From: an uncultured Chlorobiota bacterium
GTDB lineage: Bacteria; Bacteroidota; Kapaibacteriia; OLB7
DNA: 6,260 nucleotides
Reading direction: 5' to 3'
Assembly: GCA_946481475.1 (NCBI GenBank)
Contig: CAMLOB010000259.1
Location: forward strand, 1-6,260
In this document: piece by piece, positions 1-4,865 of the stretch
How the letters are laid out: each line of letters starts with the position of its first letter
Position numbering within the stretch: the stretch's first letter is position 1
Notes under the pieces: generated by a model
What the model saw: the letters and a program-made list of their open reading frames with translations, nothing else
The model's database searches: none
Told to the model about the DNA's origin: nothing
Translations under genes and position numbers: made by a program

Positions 1-860
1 GACGTATTGGTATCGGCGCCGAGATTGACCCACGCGCCGAGATAGCTGTGTCCCAGAAATCCGTCGTGCTGTTTGTTGGAGTAGCCGAGAATGATCGAGT
101 TTTCCACCTCACCCCCCACCTTGCAGCGGGGACCGATCGAGGTATCGTGATAGATTTTCGCCCCGATCTTCACCGTCGAATCACCCCCGATAGAACATGG
201 CCCCTGAATCACACTGTTGGCCATCACCGTCACCCGGTCGCCGAGGAGAATCGGTCCGCTCGTCGTATCGAAGACCACACCCGGCTGAACATCGACATCC
301 TCTCCGAAGAGGAGAGCTTCATCACCGATCCGGTGGACACCGGAGGGCAACGACGTCGGAGCCTCCAGTTTCAGAAGCGGAGCGTCGCCCCGGATCGCAT
401 CGCCGTTTGCGGCGATCATCTCCCACAGATAGCCGTACAGTCCGATCCCTTCGGCATCGATCTCCTCCAGTCCCTCAATCCGATTGAAGTCAAGGAAGGA
501 ATCCTCACGGTTCAGTCCCGCCGCCTGCTCCGCCGTCAGGCATACGGCCACCACAACATCGTCGCGACGAACGATCCACCCCGGCTCCGGCGGCAACGTC
601 CGGAGGACATCCGGATCGATCCGGGCGCGACCGTTGATCAGCAGAAGCGGTTCTTGAACGATTGCCGGTAGGAGGACATTCATGTAGAGGGGATGGAGAT
701 ATGTTCTGCCGTGCAGACGGATCGATTCGGCTTCGACACCGAACAGGCGGGCCGTCCGCTCCCGCATCGTCATGCAGCCCGACAGAAGATCGGCGACGTG
801 CCGCGTTGCCGTCAGCGGGTAGAGTCCTTCGACATGTCGATCTTCGAACAGACAGATCAT
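1..860 (-). CDS. GlmU-like sugar nucleotidyltransferase/acyltransferase, partial (3' end beyond left edge)
   Basis: 286 codons are visible from an ATG at 858-860. The N-terminus matches the opening of Bacteroidota-type GlmU-like proteins: residues 12-28 read GLYPLTATRHVADLLSG and are followed by a basic segment, MRERTARLFG. In that family the N-terminal half is a diverged nucleotidyltransferase domain and the C-terminal half a left-handed beta-helix acyltransferase. From about residue 175 the hexapeptide-like rhythm of such a helix appears (GEDVDVQPGVVF, GDRVTVMANSVIQG, IGGDSTVKIGAKI, IGPRCKVGGEV). It ends at the cut with GHSYLGAWVNLGADTNT, which resembles the acetyltransferase core of GlmU. 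Family members are roughly 390-410 residues, so about a quarter is missing. The inferred role is making UDP-GlcNAc or a related nucleotide sugar in the cytoplasm for cell-wall or surface glycans; the exact substrate cannot be read. An AGGAAG ribosome site supports this start. The opposite strand also has a long open frame, but only this one gives a recognisable protein. Confidence 0.9.
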   Translation of the reverse strand, partial: MICLFEDRHVEGLYPLTATRHVADLLSGCMTMRERTARLFGVEAESIRLHGRTYLHPLYMNVLLPAIVQEPLLLINGRARIDPDVLRTLPPEPGWIVRRDDVVVAVCLTAEQAAGLNREDSFLDFNRIEGLEEIDAEGIGLYGYLWEMIAANGDAIRGDAPLLKLEAPTSLPSGVHRIGDEALLFGEDVDVQPGVVFDTTSGPILLGDRVTVMANSVIQGPCSIGGDSTVKIGAKIYHDTSIGPRCKVGGEVENSIILGYSNKQHDGFLGHSYLGAWVNLGADTNT

Positions 861-864
861 CAAG

Positions 865-870
865 CTTCCT
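865..870 (-). promoter_or_regulatory. ribosome binding site of the GlmU-like gene
   Basis: On the minus strand AGGAAG lies four bases before the ATG at 858-860 (AGGAAGCTTGATG). It is the clearest Shine-Dalgarno-like site among the minus-strand genes and fixes the start of the GlmU-like frame. Confidence 0.6.
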
Positions 871-938
871 GAAAGATATGGTCTATTGCCCGGACTTCCG
901 GAGAGGATCTCCCGTATGGAATCACCACGAAGTCACAA

Positions 939-952
939 TCCGCCGCGGCGGA
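939..952. repeat. 14-base perfect palindrome flanked by CACAA direct repeats
   Basis: TCCGCCGCGGCGGA is a perfect palindrome, with CACAA immediately on both sides (934-938 and 953-957). It sits about 80 bases upstream of the GlmU-like start, in the spacer between that gene and the tRNA-Ser terminator. The surrounding plus-strand text (CCACGAAGTCACAA at 925-938 and GAACACAAAGGAAAA at 962-976) resembles dispersed CACGAAG/ACACAAAGG repeats found between genes in several phyla. It could be an operator, a decayed dispersed repeat or chance; no function is claimed. Confidence 0.4.
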
Positions 953-1006
953 CACAACGATGAACACAAAGGAAAATGTCCTGAACCGAACGACTGTGCC
1001 GCCAAC

Positions 1007-1038
1007 AAAAAACGCGGTGTCCCGAATCCGACACCGCG
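1007..1038 (-). terminator. intrinsic terminator behind tRNA-Ser
   Basis: Read on the minus strand, a perfect 9-bp stem CGCGGTGTC/GACACCGCG (1030-1038 with 1013-1021) closes an 8-base loop and is followed at once by six T residues (1007-1012). It starts nine bases after the 3' end of tRNA-Ser. No other terminator is visible between the DUF4149-like gene and this point, so it probably also ends read-through transcripts from the isocitrate dehydrogenase pair. Confidence 0.9.
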
Positions 1039-1047
1039 CTTCTTCTG

Positions 1048-1137
1048 CGGAAAGGGAGGGATTCGAACCCTCGGTACGGGTAGAGCCCGTACAAACGCTT
1101 TCCAGGCGTTCCAGTTAAACCACTCCTGCACCTTTCC
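1048..1137 (-). tRNA. tRNA-Ser (anticodon GGA)
   Basis: A full class II cloverleaf folds on the minus strand. The acceptor stem is GGAAAGG (1131-1137) with CCTTTCC and discriminator G at 1048. The D-loop contains GAGTGGTTTAA. The anticodon stem AACGC/GCGTT closes the loop CTGGAAA, with anticodon GGA at 1101-1103, which reads UCC and UCU serine codons. The long variable arm is a 7-bp stem GTACGGG/CCCGTAC, the hallmark of tRNA-Ser. The T arm is GAGGG-TTCGAAT-CCCTC. CCA is not encoded, so the end must be added by the CCA-adding enzyme. The gene has its own promoter upstream (1191-1221) and a terminator nine bases downstream. Confidence 0.97.
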
Positions 1138-1190
1138 GGATTGTCAATACCGACCCGGGAGACTTGCGTTCCCGAATCACAACGACGCTG

Positions 1191-1221
1191 CAAAGTTATG
1201 AAGCCTTGGGGGTTTCATCAA
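1191..1221 (-). promoter_or_regulatory. Bacteroidota-type promoter of tRNA-Ser
   Basis: On the minus strand TTG (1219-1221) is followed by exactly 20 bases and then TAACTTTG (1191-1198), a full match to the Bacteroidota -7 consensus TAnnTTTG with a -33 TTG. The predicted transcript would start near 1184-1187 and run through a leader of about 45-50 bases into tRNA-Ser. The -7 box overlaps the TAA stop of the DUF4149-like gene (1196-1198), and the -33 element lies inside its last codons. The same arrangement and spacing occur before tRNA-Gly, which strongly supports both. Confidence 0.75.
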
Positions 1222-1894
1222 GGCCGGTAACGTTTTCAGAAGACTCCGGCGACGTTTTTTCCTTCGGGGCGGCTCCCCCATCGGATGCATTCCCTCTCTT
1301 CTTCCCGTCGTTCTTCTTTTTCCCCTCCACAACGGCAATCTCCTCTCCGGCCGGCTTCTGCAACGTCCCCCCACGCCGCCAGACCCAGAGCGAGTGGAGA
1401 ATCAGGGCAAGTCCTCCGGTCGCCAACTGGATCATGGCGATCATCGTATAGCGGGAATGAAGCTCGCCGAACCGTTCGTGTGCTGCTTTTTTCGACTCCA
1501 GAATGTGGTCGAAGTCGGCGATTTCAAACCGCAGGCTGCTGATTTCCGGCAGCAGGATCACGCCCGAGTAGACGGCGCCGGCCAAGGCAAACAATGCGGC
1601 AACGGCCGCTATCCGACTTGTTCCCCGGGGATTCGTCAGGGCCAGCGTGGCCAGCGAGAGGAAGGCAAGCACGGCCACGATCCCCTGCATGACCGCCAAC
1701 CGATGGATGATCGCGCCGTTGACCCCCCCGGCCAGCGTCCGGCTGGGGAGCAATCCCTCGCGAAAGATGACGCCGGCAACGCCGGAACCGAAGAAGAGAA
1801 GGCTTCCGACAAGGATTCCCAGAGCTACGACGGCGACGATATGGAGCAGTCCTCTGAACATGATTCGGTCGGCACGCAGACCCGCATCGGTCAC
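1196..1894 (-). CDS. DUF4149-like four-helix integral membrane protein
   Basis: The 232-residue product has four hydrophobic segments, at about residues 14-38, 62-87, 93-115 and 149-171. The pattern of the first (a G-rich helix with LLFFGSGVAGVIF), a second beginning near HRLAVMQG, and a conserved FGELHSRYTMIAMIQL before the fourth fits the DUF4149/TMEM205-like family, whose biochemical function is unknown. After residue 175 comes a charged, low-complexity tail of about 55 residues rich in Lys, Glu, Ser and Gly, probably disordered and cytoplasmic. The GTG start overlaps the isocitrate dehydrogenase TGA by four bases (GTGA), implying translational coupling. An ATG at 1859-1861 (residue 12) is an alternative start; neither has a good ribosome site. 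The family call rests on topology and motif feel only. Confidence 0.85.
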   Translation of the reverse strand: MTDAGLRADRIMFRGLLHIVAVVALGILVGSLLFFGSGVAGVIFREGLLPSRTLAGGVNGAIIHRLAVMQGIVAVLAFLSLATLALTNPRGTSRIAAVAALFALAGAVYSGVILLPEISSLRFEIADFDHILESKKAAHERFGELHSRYTMIAMIQLATGGLALILHSLWVWRRGGTLQKPAGEEIAVVEGKKKNDGKKRGNASDGGAAPKEKTSPESSENVTGLDETPKAS

Positions 1895-2898
1895 AGACGT
1901 GCGATAATCGCCTCCATCATCTCATCGGTGTGAACTCCCCCGTCAGGATTGAGGTCCGGAGTCACCTGACTTCCCTCCAGCAGAACCTGGGCCAATGCCC
2001 CCTCGATCCGGTCGGCATGATCGCCCAGCCCCATGTGGCGCAACATCAGAACGCCGGCCAGAAGAAGGGCCGCGGGGTTGGCGATGTTTTTTCCGGCGAT
2101 GTCGGGGGCCGAACCGTGGACAGCCTCGAAGATCGCCGCCTCATCGCCGATGTTCGCCCCGGGAGCCAGACCGAGTCCGCCGATCAGACCGCAGGCCAGA
2201 TCGGAGAGGATATCGCCGAAGAGGTTCGTGGTGACGATCATATCGAATCGCTCCGGGTGCATCACAAGCTGCATCGCCGCATTGTCGACGATCAGATCGT
2301 CGCACTCGATCTCCGGGTACTCACCGGCAATCTCCTTCCCCACCTCCAGAAACATCCCCGAGGTAAACTTCAGGATGTTGGCCTTGTGGATGATCGTCAC
2401 CTTTTTCCGTCCATGCTTCCGCGCGTAGTCGAACGCTCCCCGGATGATCCGCTCCGAACCGTACCGGGTGACGATCGCCACCGACTCGGCGGCCGACTTC
2501 CTTGAATCGATGTAATGCTCCACGCCGGAGTACAGCCCTTCGGTATTCTCGCGGAAGATCACCAGATCGACATCGGTGAACCGGCTTTTGACCCCCTGGA
2601 ACCATTTGATCGGTCTGAGATTGATATACAGATCGAACTCCTTCCGCAGGGCCACGTTGATGCTGCGAAAACCGGCGCCGACCGGCGTGGTGAGAGGTCC
2701 TTTCAGGGCCACCCTGTGCGTCCTGATCAACTCGATCGTCTCCGCAGGCAACGGCGTCCCTTTCTGCGTGTAGGTTCCGAGTCCCGCCTCGGCCTCCACC
2801 CACTCGATCCCCGCTCCGGAAGCGTCAATGATCCGGCGAACCGCCTCGGCAATATCGGGACCGATTCCGTCCCCCGGTATGAATACGACCTTGTTCAT
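1891..2898 (-). CDS. icd: NAD-type isocitrate dehydrogenase (isocitrate/isopropylmalate dehydrogenase family)
   Basis: This 335-residue cytosolic enzyme should convert isocitrate to 2-oxoglutarate and CO2 in the TCA cycle. The family landmarks are all present: GDGIGP at 9-14; the substrate segment RSINVALRKEFDLY with S79, N81, R85 and R95; FRENTEGLYSG with R116 and Y123; the catalytic K172 (HKAN); D205; and the metal ligands D229 and D233 in NLFGDILSD. The Ser/Asn pair at 79/81 favours isocitrate over 3-isopropylmalate. HGSAPDIAG at 261-269 has D266 and I267 where E. coli NADP enzyme has Lys and Tyr, so NAD is the likely cofactor. The protein resembles the short, IDH3-like class rather than the roughly 415-residue E. 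coli form. The leader is A-rich (AAAGAAAAAAAGATCC) without a clear Shine-Dalgarno site, as is frequent in Bacteroidota. Its stop overlaps the DUF4149-like start. A homoisocitrate or other decarboxylating dehydrogenase role is a remote alternative. Confidence 0.95.
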   Translation of the reverse strand: MNKVVFIPGDGIGPDIAEAVRRIIDASGAGIEWVEAEAGLGTYTQKGTPLPAETIELIRTHRVALKGPLTTPVGAGFRSINVALRKEFDLYINLRPIKWFQGVKSRFTDVDLVIFRENTEGLYSGVEHYIDSRKSAAESVAIVTRYGSERIIRGAFDYARKHGRKKVTIIHKANILKFTSGMFLEVGKEIAGEYPEIECDDLIVDNAAMQLVMHPERFDMIVTTNLFGDILSDLACGLIGGLGLAPGANIGDEAAIFEAVHGSAPDIAGKNIANPAALLLAGVLMLRHMGLGDHADRIEGALAQVLLEGSQVTPDLNPDGGVHTDEMMEAIIARL

Positions 2899-2935
2899 GG
2901 ATCTTTTTTTCTTTCATTGGAGAGGAACGCCGAAT

Positions 2936-2949
2936 GAGGAGATCTCCTC
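2936..2949. repeat. 14-base perfect palindrome upstream of isocitrate dehydrogenase
   Basis: GAGGAGATCTCCTC is perfectly self-complementary and lies 37 bases upstream of the dehydrogenase ATG, between that gene and the tRNA-Gly terminator. The position would suit an operator or a leader hairpin. No -7/-33 promoter match is visible in this 150-base spacer, so the link to regulation is a guess. Confidence 0.35.
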
Positions 2950-3047
2950 TGCGGCCTTGCCCGATACGCGATCTCTACCCGCCTGCCGGACTCCACGATT
3001 CTGCAATTCGTCCGGTCCGGCTCGGGAGGGGAAACCGGATAACCGAC

Positions 3048-3079
3048 AAAAAAAATCCCGCTTCAAATCGGAAGCGGGA
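3048..3079 (-). terminator. intrinsic terminator behind tRNA-Gly
   Basis: On the minus strand a perfect 9-bp stem TCCCGCTTC/GAAGCGGGA (3071-3079 with 3056-3064) encloses a 6-base loop and is followed by eight T residues (3048-3055). It lies 17 bases past the tRNA-Gly 3' end and separates the tRNA from the isocitrate dehydrogenase gene, which therefore should have its own promoter in 2899-3047. Confidence 0.92.
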
Positions 3080-3096
3080 CTGTTCGTCAAGACCTG

Positions 3097-3169
3097 AGCG
3101 GGAAACGAGACTCGAACTCGCGACCTTCTGCATGGCAAGCAGATGCTCTACCAACTGAGCTATTCCCGC
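3097..3169 (-). tRNA. tRNA-Gly (anticodon GCC)
   Basis: A canonical 73-base cloverleaf is present on the minus strand. The acceptor stem is GCGGGAA (3163-3169) with TTCCCGC and discriminator T at 3097. The D arm is GCTC-AGTTGGTA-GAGC. The anticodon stem TCTGC/GCAGA encloses loop TTGCCAT, with GCC at 3134-3136 reading GGC and GGU glycine codons. The T arm is GCGAG-TTCGAGT-CTCGT. CCA is not encoded. It has its own promoter (3190-3220) and terminator (3048-3079), so it is a stand-alone unit facing away from the PorV/PorQ-family gene. Confidence 0.97.
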
Positions 3170-3174
3170 AGTGT

Positions 3175-3186
3175 TCCCTTAAGGGA
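3175..3186. repeat. 12-base palindrome in the tRNA-Gly leader
   Basis: TCCCTTAAGGGA is a perfect palindrome between the tRNA-Gly -7 box and the mature tRNA 5' end at 3169. The predicted start point (about 3183-3186) falls at or within it, so it may act at the DNA level around the start site rather than as an RNA hairpin. Chance is possible. Confidence 0.35.
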
Positions 3187-3189
3187 CGG

Positions 3190-3220
3190 CAAAAGTAATG
3201 CAGAAAAAAATACCTTGCAA
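3190..3220 (-). promoter_or_regulatory. Bacteroidota-type promoter of tRNA-Gly
   Basis: On the minus strand TTG (3218-3220), 20 bases, then TACTTTTG (3190-3197) matches the -33 TTG and -7 TAnnTTTG consensus perfectly. Transcription would begin a few bases downstream, leaving a 5' leader of roughly 14-17 bases for RNase P to remove. The spacing is identical to that of the tRNA-Ser promoter in this window. Confidence 0.82.
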
Positions 3221-3292
3221 GATTCGGATATTACAAACTTATTCGCAGTTGTATTTTTTACGAGAACCAGAGTCGCTTACGAATTCCGAACC

Positions 3293-4339
3293 ATGATCAA
3301 TCGATTTTCCCTGAACTTCTTCGGCATCGGTCTCCTCACTCTTTGCCTCTTTATTTCGGCCTCTCCATCGGGATATGGACAGCGGAACGCGAAGTATGCC
3401 GGAGAGTTCCTTTCGCTCGGCGTCGGAGCCCGCTCCTCCGGAATCGGAGGTGCCGGCGTCGCCCTCAGCAACGACGTTACCGCCGGATATTTCAATCCGG
3501 CAAATCTCAACGGCATTTCCTATCCGCAGATCGCCATCTTCCACGAGTCCCGCTTTGCCGGACTTTTCAACTATGATTACGCGGCCGGAGCGCTGCCGAT
3601 CGACACGCAGCAGACCGCGGCTCTCAGCATCATCCGATTCGGCTACGGCGAGATCAAGGATACGCGGAACGCTCTGATCGACCGGAACGGCAACGGCGTG
3701 ATCGACGAGGACGACCGGATCGATCCGAGCCGGATCACCATCGGGAGTGCCGCCGACTGGGCCTTCATCGGCTCCTACTCCAGAGCAATCAACGAGAAGC
3801 TCTCGGTCGGGGGAAATGTGAAGCTCCTGCACCGGGCTATTCTCGACACGTCGGCCTGGGGATTCGGCATCGACATCGGAGCCAGCTACAGGCTGCTTGA
3901 TGATCTGAGACTCGGCGCCACACTCTACGACGCGACAAAGTCCCTTCTGGCCTGGGAGACGGGTCATCAGGAGTTTATCGTCCCCTCCCTCCGACTCGGG
4001 GCCGCCTACGACCTGGCAATTGCCGACGCCCACATGTTCCGTCCGACAATTGACGGTATCTATCGCTTCGAAGGACGGAGCGAAACCACCACGCTCGACG
4101 CCGGGCTGTTCAGTCTGGACATTGCCGCCGGCCTTGAATATGCATACAAGGAAAAGGTCTTCGCCCGTGCCGGTATGTCGGAGCTGGGCCAGCTTTCGCT
4201 GGGGGCCGGGATCAAGCTGCCGAAACTGAACATCGACTACTCCTTTACGCAGGAGAACAGCGATCTGGAAAACATCGGCGCCACACACCGGGTGTCGCTG
4301 ATGCTGACGCTGGAAGAGGAGAAGTTCAGACGGAGGTAG
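3293..4339 (+). CDS. PorV/PorQ-family outer-membrane beta-barrel protein
   Basis: The product has 348 residues. A signal peptide (basic start, hydrophobic stretch at about 8-23, likely cleavage after SGYGQ near residue 30) is followed by AGEFLSLGVGARSSGIGGAG and then DVTAGYFNPANLNGI. This is the family's N-terminal signature of a GARxxGxGGA block and an NPA(G/N)L motif. The rest is alternating amphipathic beta segments with aromatic and glycine residues, ending in THRVSLMLTLEEEKF, as expected for a FadL-like barrel. In Bacteroidota, PorV delivers cargo to the type IX attachment complex and PorQ assists surface display, but these genomes carry several paralogues and this one cannot be assigned to either. 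Residues 130-141 form an EF-hand-like loop (DRNGNGVIDEDD). The frame stays open upstream to 3143 through the tRNA-Gly locus; the ATG at 3293 is chosen because the signal peptide begins there. It lacks an obvious ribosome site. Confidence 0.88.
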   Translation: MINRFSLNFFGIGLLTLCLFISASPSGYGQRNAKYAGEFLSLGVGARSSGIGGAGVALSNDVTAGYFNPANLNGISYPQIAIFHESRFAGLFNYDYAAGALPIDTQQTAALSIIRFGYGEIKDTRNALIDRNGNGVIDEDDRIDPSRITIGSAADWAFIGSYSRAINEKLSVGGNVKLLHRAILDTSAWGFGIDIGASYRLLDDLRLGATLYDATKSLLAWETGHQEFIVPSLRLGAAYDLAIADAHMFRPTIDGIYRFEGRSETTTLDAGLFSLDIAAGLEYAYKEKVFARAGMSELGQLSLGAGIKLPKLNIDYSFTQENSDLENIGATHRVSLMLTLEEEKFRRR

Positions 4340-4394
4340 AGTGAGGAGGGTTCCGGCAAGCTCTGAGGTGTCGTTGTGGGAGTGGAGGGTTCAA

Positions 4395-4416
4395 TTGTTG
4401 AATAGTTAAGCGGGTC
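4395..4416 (+). repeat. imperfect direct repeat, copy 1
   Basis: The 22 bases beginning TTGTTGAATAGTTAAGC match copy 2 (4474-4495) at 19 of 22 positions. Similarity continues weakly for about 20 more bases through the G-rich run on each side (CGGGAAGGGGG against GGGAGTTGGGGGGG). The copies start 79 bases apart. The motif GTTGAATRGTTAAG resembles short TGGTTGAATGGTT-type repeats seen between genes in Bacteroidota; that comparison is from memory. Confidence 0.5.
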
Positions 4417-4473
4417 AAGAGTCGGGAAGGGGGAGATCGTTCTGTTACTGTCGGAAGTGGTGGGGTTGTTTTA

Positions 4474-4495
4474 TGGTTGAATGGTTAAGCAGGTC
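4474..4495 (+). repeat. imperfect direct repeat, copy 2
   Basis: The 22 bases containing GGTTGAATGGTTAAGC match copy 1 at 19 of 22 positions. An ATG inside this copy (4473) opens a spurious 79-codon frame whose first residues, MVEWLSR, are simply a translation of the repeat. Confidence 0.5.
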
Positions 4496-4813
4496 GGGAG
4501 TTGGGGGGGAAGATTGTCGAATGCCGGTTCCGACAGTGTCGACAGGATGGAAGCGGGAGAACAGGAGAGCTTCGAGGCGGCCTGCCGTTATCATGAATCA
4601 TCCGCCGAGAGGGAGCAAACAGTCAGAGCGGTTCCGTCCTGAACACCCCGGATCATCCCGCTGTGGCGGATGCTTGAGTAGTGCCTTCGTCCTGCAATGC
4701 CACTTACCCTGATCGCCGGGTTCTTCCCAGCGACGAACCGCAATCCACCCGTTTTACCCCCTTTCCTCCGAACAAAAAATCCATTCTCCCTGCTACAAAA
4801 CGAGTCAAGTTTC

Positions 4814-4821
4814 TTACTTTG
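4814..4821 (+). promoter_or_regulatory. possible -7 element of the Asp-box gene
   Basis: TTACTTTG resembles the TAnnTTTG boxes found before the two tRNAs, with one mismatch at the second base, and sits 45 bases upstream of the Asp-box gene start. No TTG lies at the -33 position, so this is a weak candidate. Confidence 0.25.
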
Positions 4822-4856
4822 TCAGACTCTATGACCAAAAATTATCCACGATTACC

Positions 4857-4861
4857 GAGGG
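4857..4861 (+). promoter_or_regulatory. ribosome binding site of the Asp-box gene
   Basis: GAGGG lies four bases before the first ATG (4866) and seven bases before the second, adjacent ATG (4869). The spacing slightly favours the second ATG as the real start; the protein differs by one Met only. Confidence 0.45.
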
Positions 4862-4865
4862 TTCA

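Larger units (their letters stand above)
4340..4865. other. long intergenic spacer without a supported gene
   Basis: No open frame here has a recognisable product. The first 170 bases (4340-4510) are extremely G-skewed on the plus strand, roughly 75 G to 16 C by hand count, and hold two copies of a diverged repeat (listed separately). The middle part (about 4515-4700) has only short weak hairpins: an imperfect one near 4654-4671 (CATCCCGC/GCGGATG) and CGACA-G-TGTCG near 4533-4543. The last 130 bases are pyrimidine- then A-rich and probably contain the promoter and leader of the Asp-box gene. No hairpin with a T-run follows the PorV/PorQ-family stop, so where that transcript ends is unclear. 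Confidence 0.6.

Noticed and set aside
48..671. 207-codon plus-strand open frame
   Set aside because: It lies opposite the GlmU-like gene, whose translation shows recognisable motifs and hexapeptide repeats; the plus-strand product is Arg/His-rich and matches nothing recognisable.
871..878. TATCTTTC on the minus strand as a -7 box for the GlmU-like gene
   Set aside because: It has one mismatch, no TTG 20 bases upstream, and would put the start of the transcript inside the ribosome site.
922..1193. Two minus-strand frames (922-1131 and 933-1193)
   Set aside because: Both are translations of tRNA-Ser and its flanks; strings such as RVRIPPFPQKKR are typical false proteins from tRNA loci.
662..1201. 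179-codon plus-strand open frame
   Set aside because: It runs through the GlmU-like start, the tRNA-Ser gene and its terminator antisense, so it cannot be a protein gene.
1930..2505. 191-codon plus-strand open frame
   Set aside because: It is antisense to isocitrate dehydrogenase, whose catalytic residues are all intact in the minus-strand frame.
2914..3138. 74-codon minus-strand frame
   Set aside because: It begins inside tRNA-Gly and crosses its terminator.
3252..3259. TATTTTTT as a -7 box for the PorV/PorQ-family gene
   Set aside because: The final G is missing and no TTG is found at the right distance upstream.
3143..3292. 50-codon N-terminal extension of the PorV/PorQ-family protein
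   Set aside because: It would start inside tRNA-Gly and place the signal peptide at residue 51; the ATG at 3293 begins directly with the signal peptide.
3239..4288. 349-codon minus-strand open frame
   Set aside because: Despite its length it is the mirror of the PorV/PorQ-family gene and has no recognisable motif; long antisense frames are expected in GC-rich genes.
4412..4433. G-quadruplex motif
   Set aside because: Only three adequate G-runs fall close together and one loop is nine bases long, so the strict four-run pattern is not met.
4473..4712. 79-codon plus-strand frame in the long spacer
   Set aside because: Its start is the repeat copy at 4474-4495, there is no ribosome site, and the composition is Arg/Ser-rich without protein-like features.
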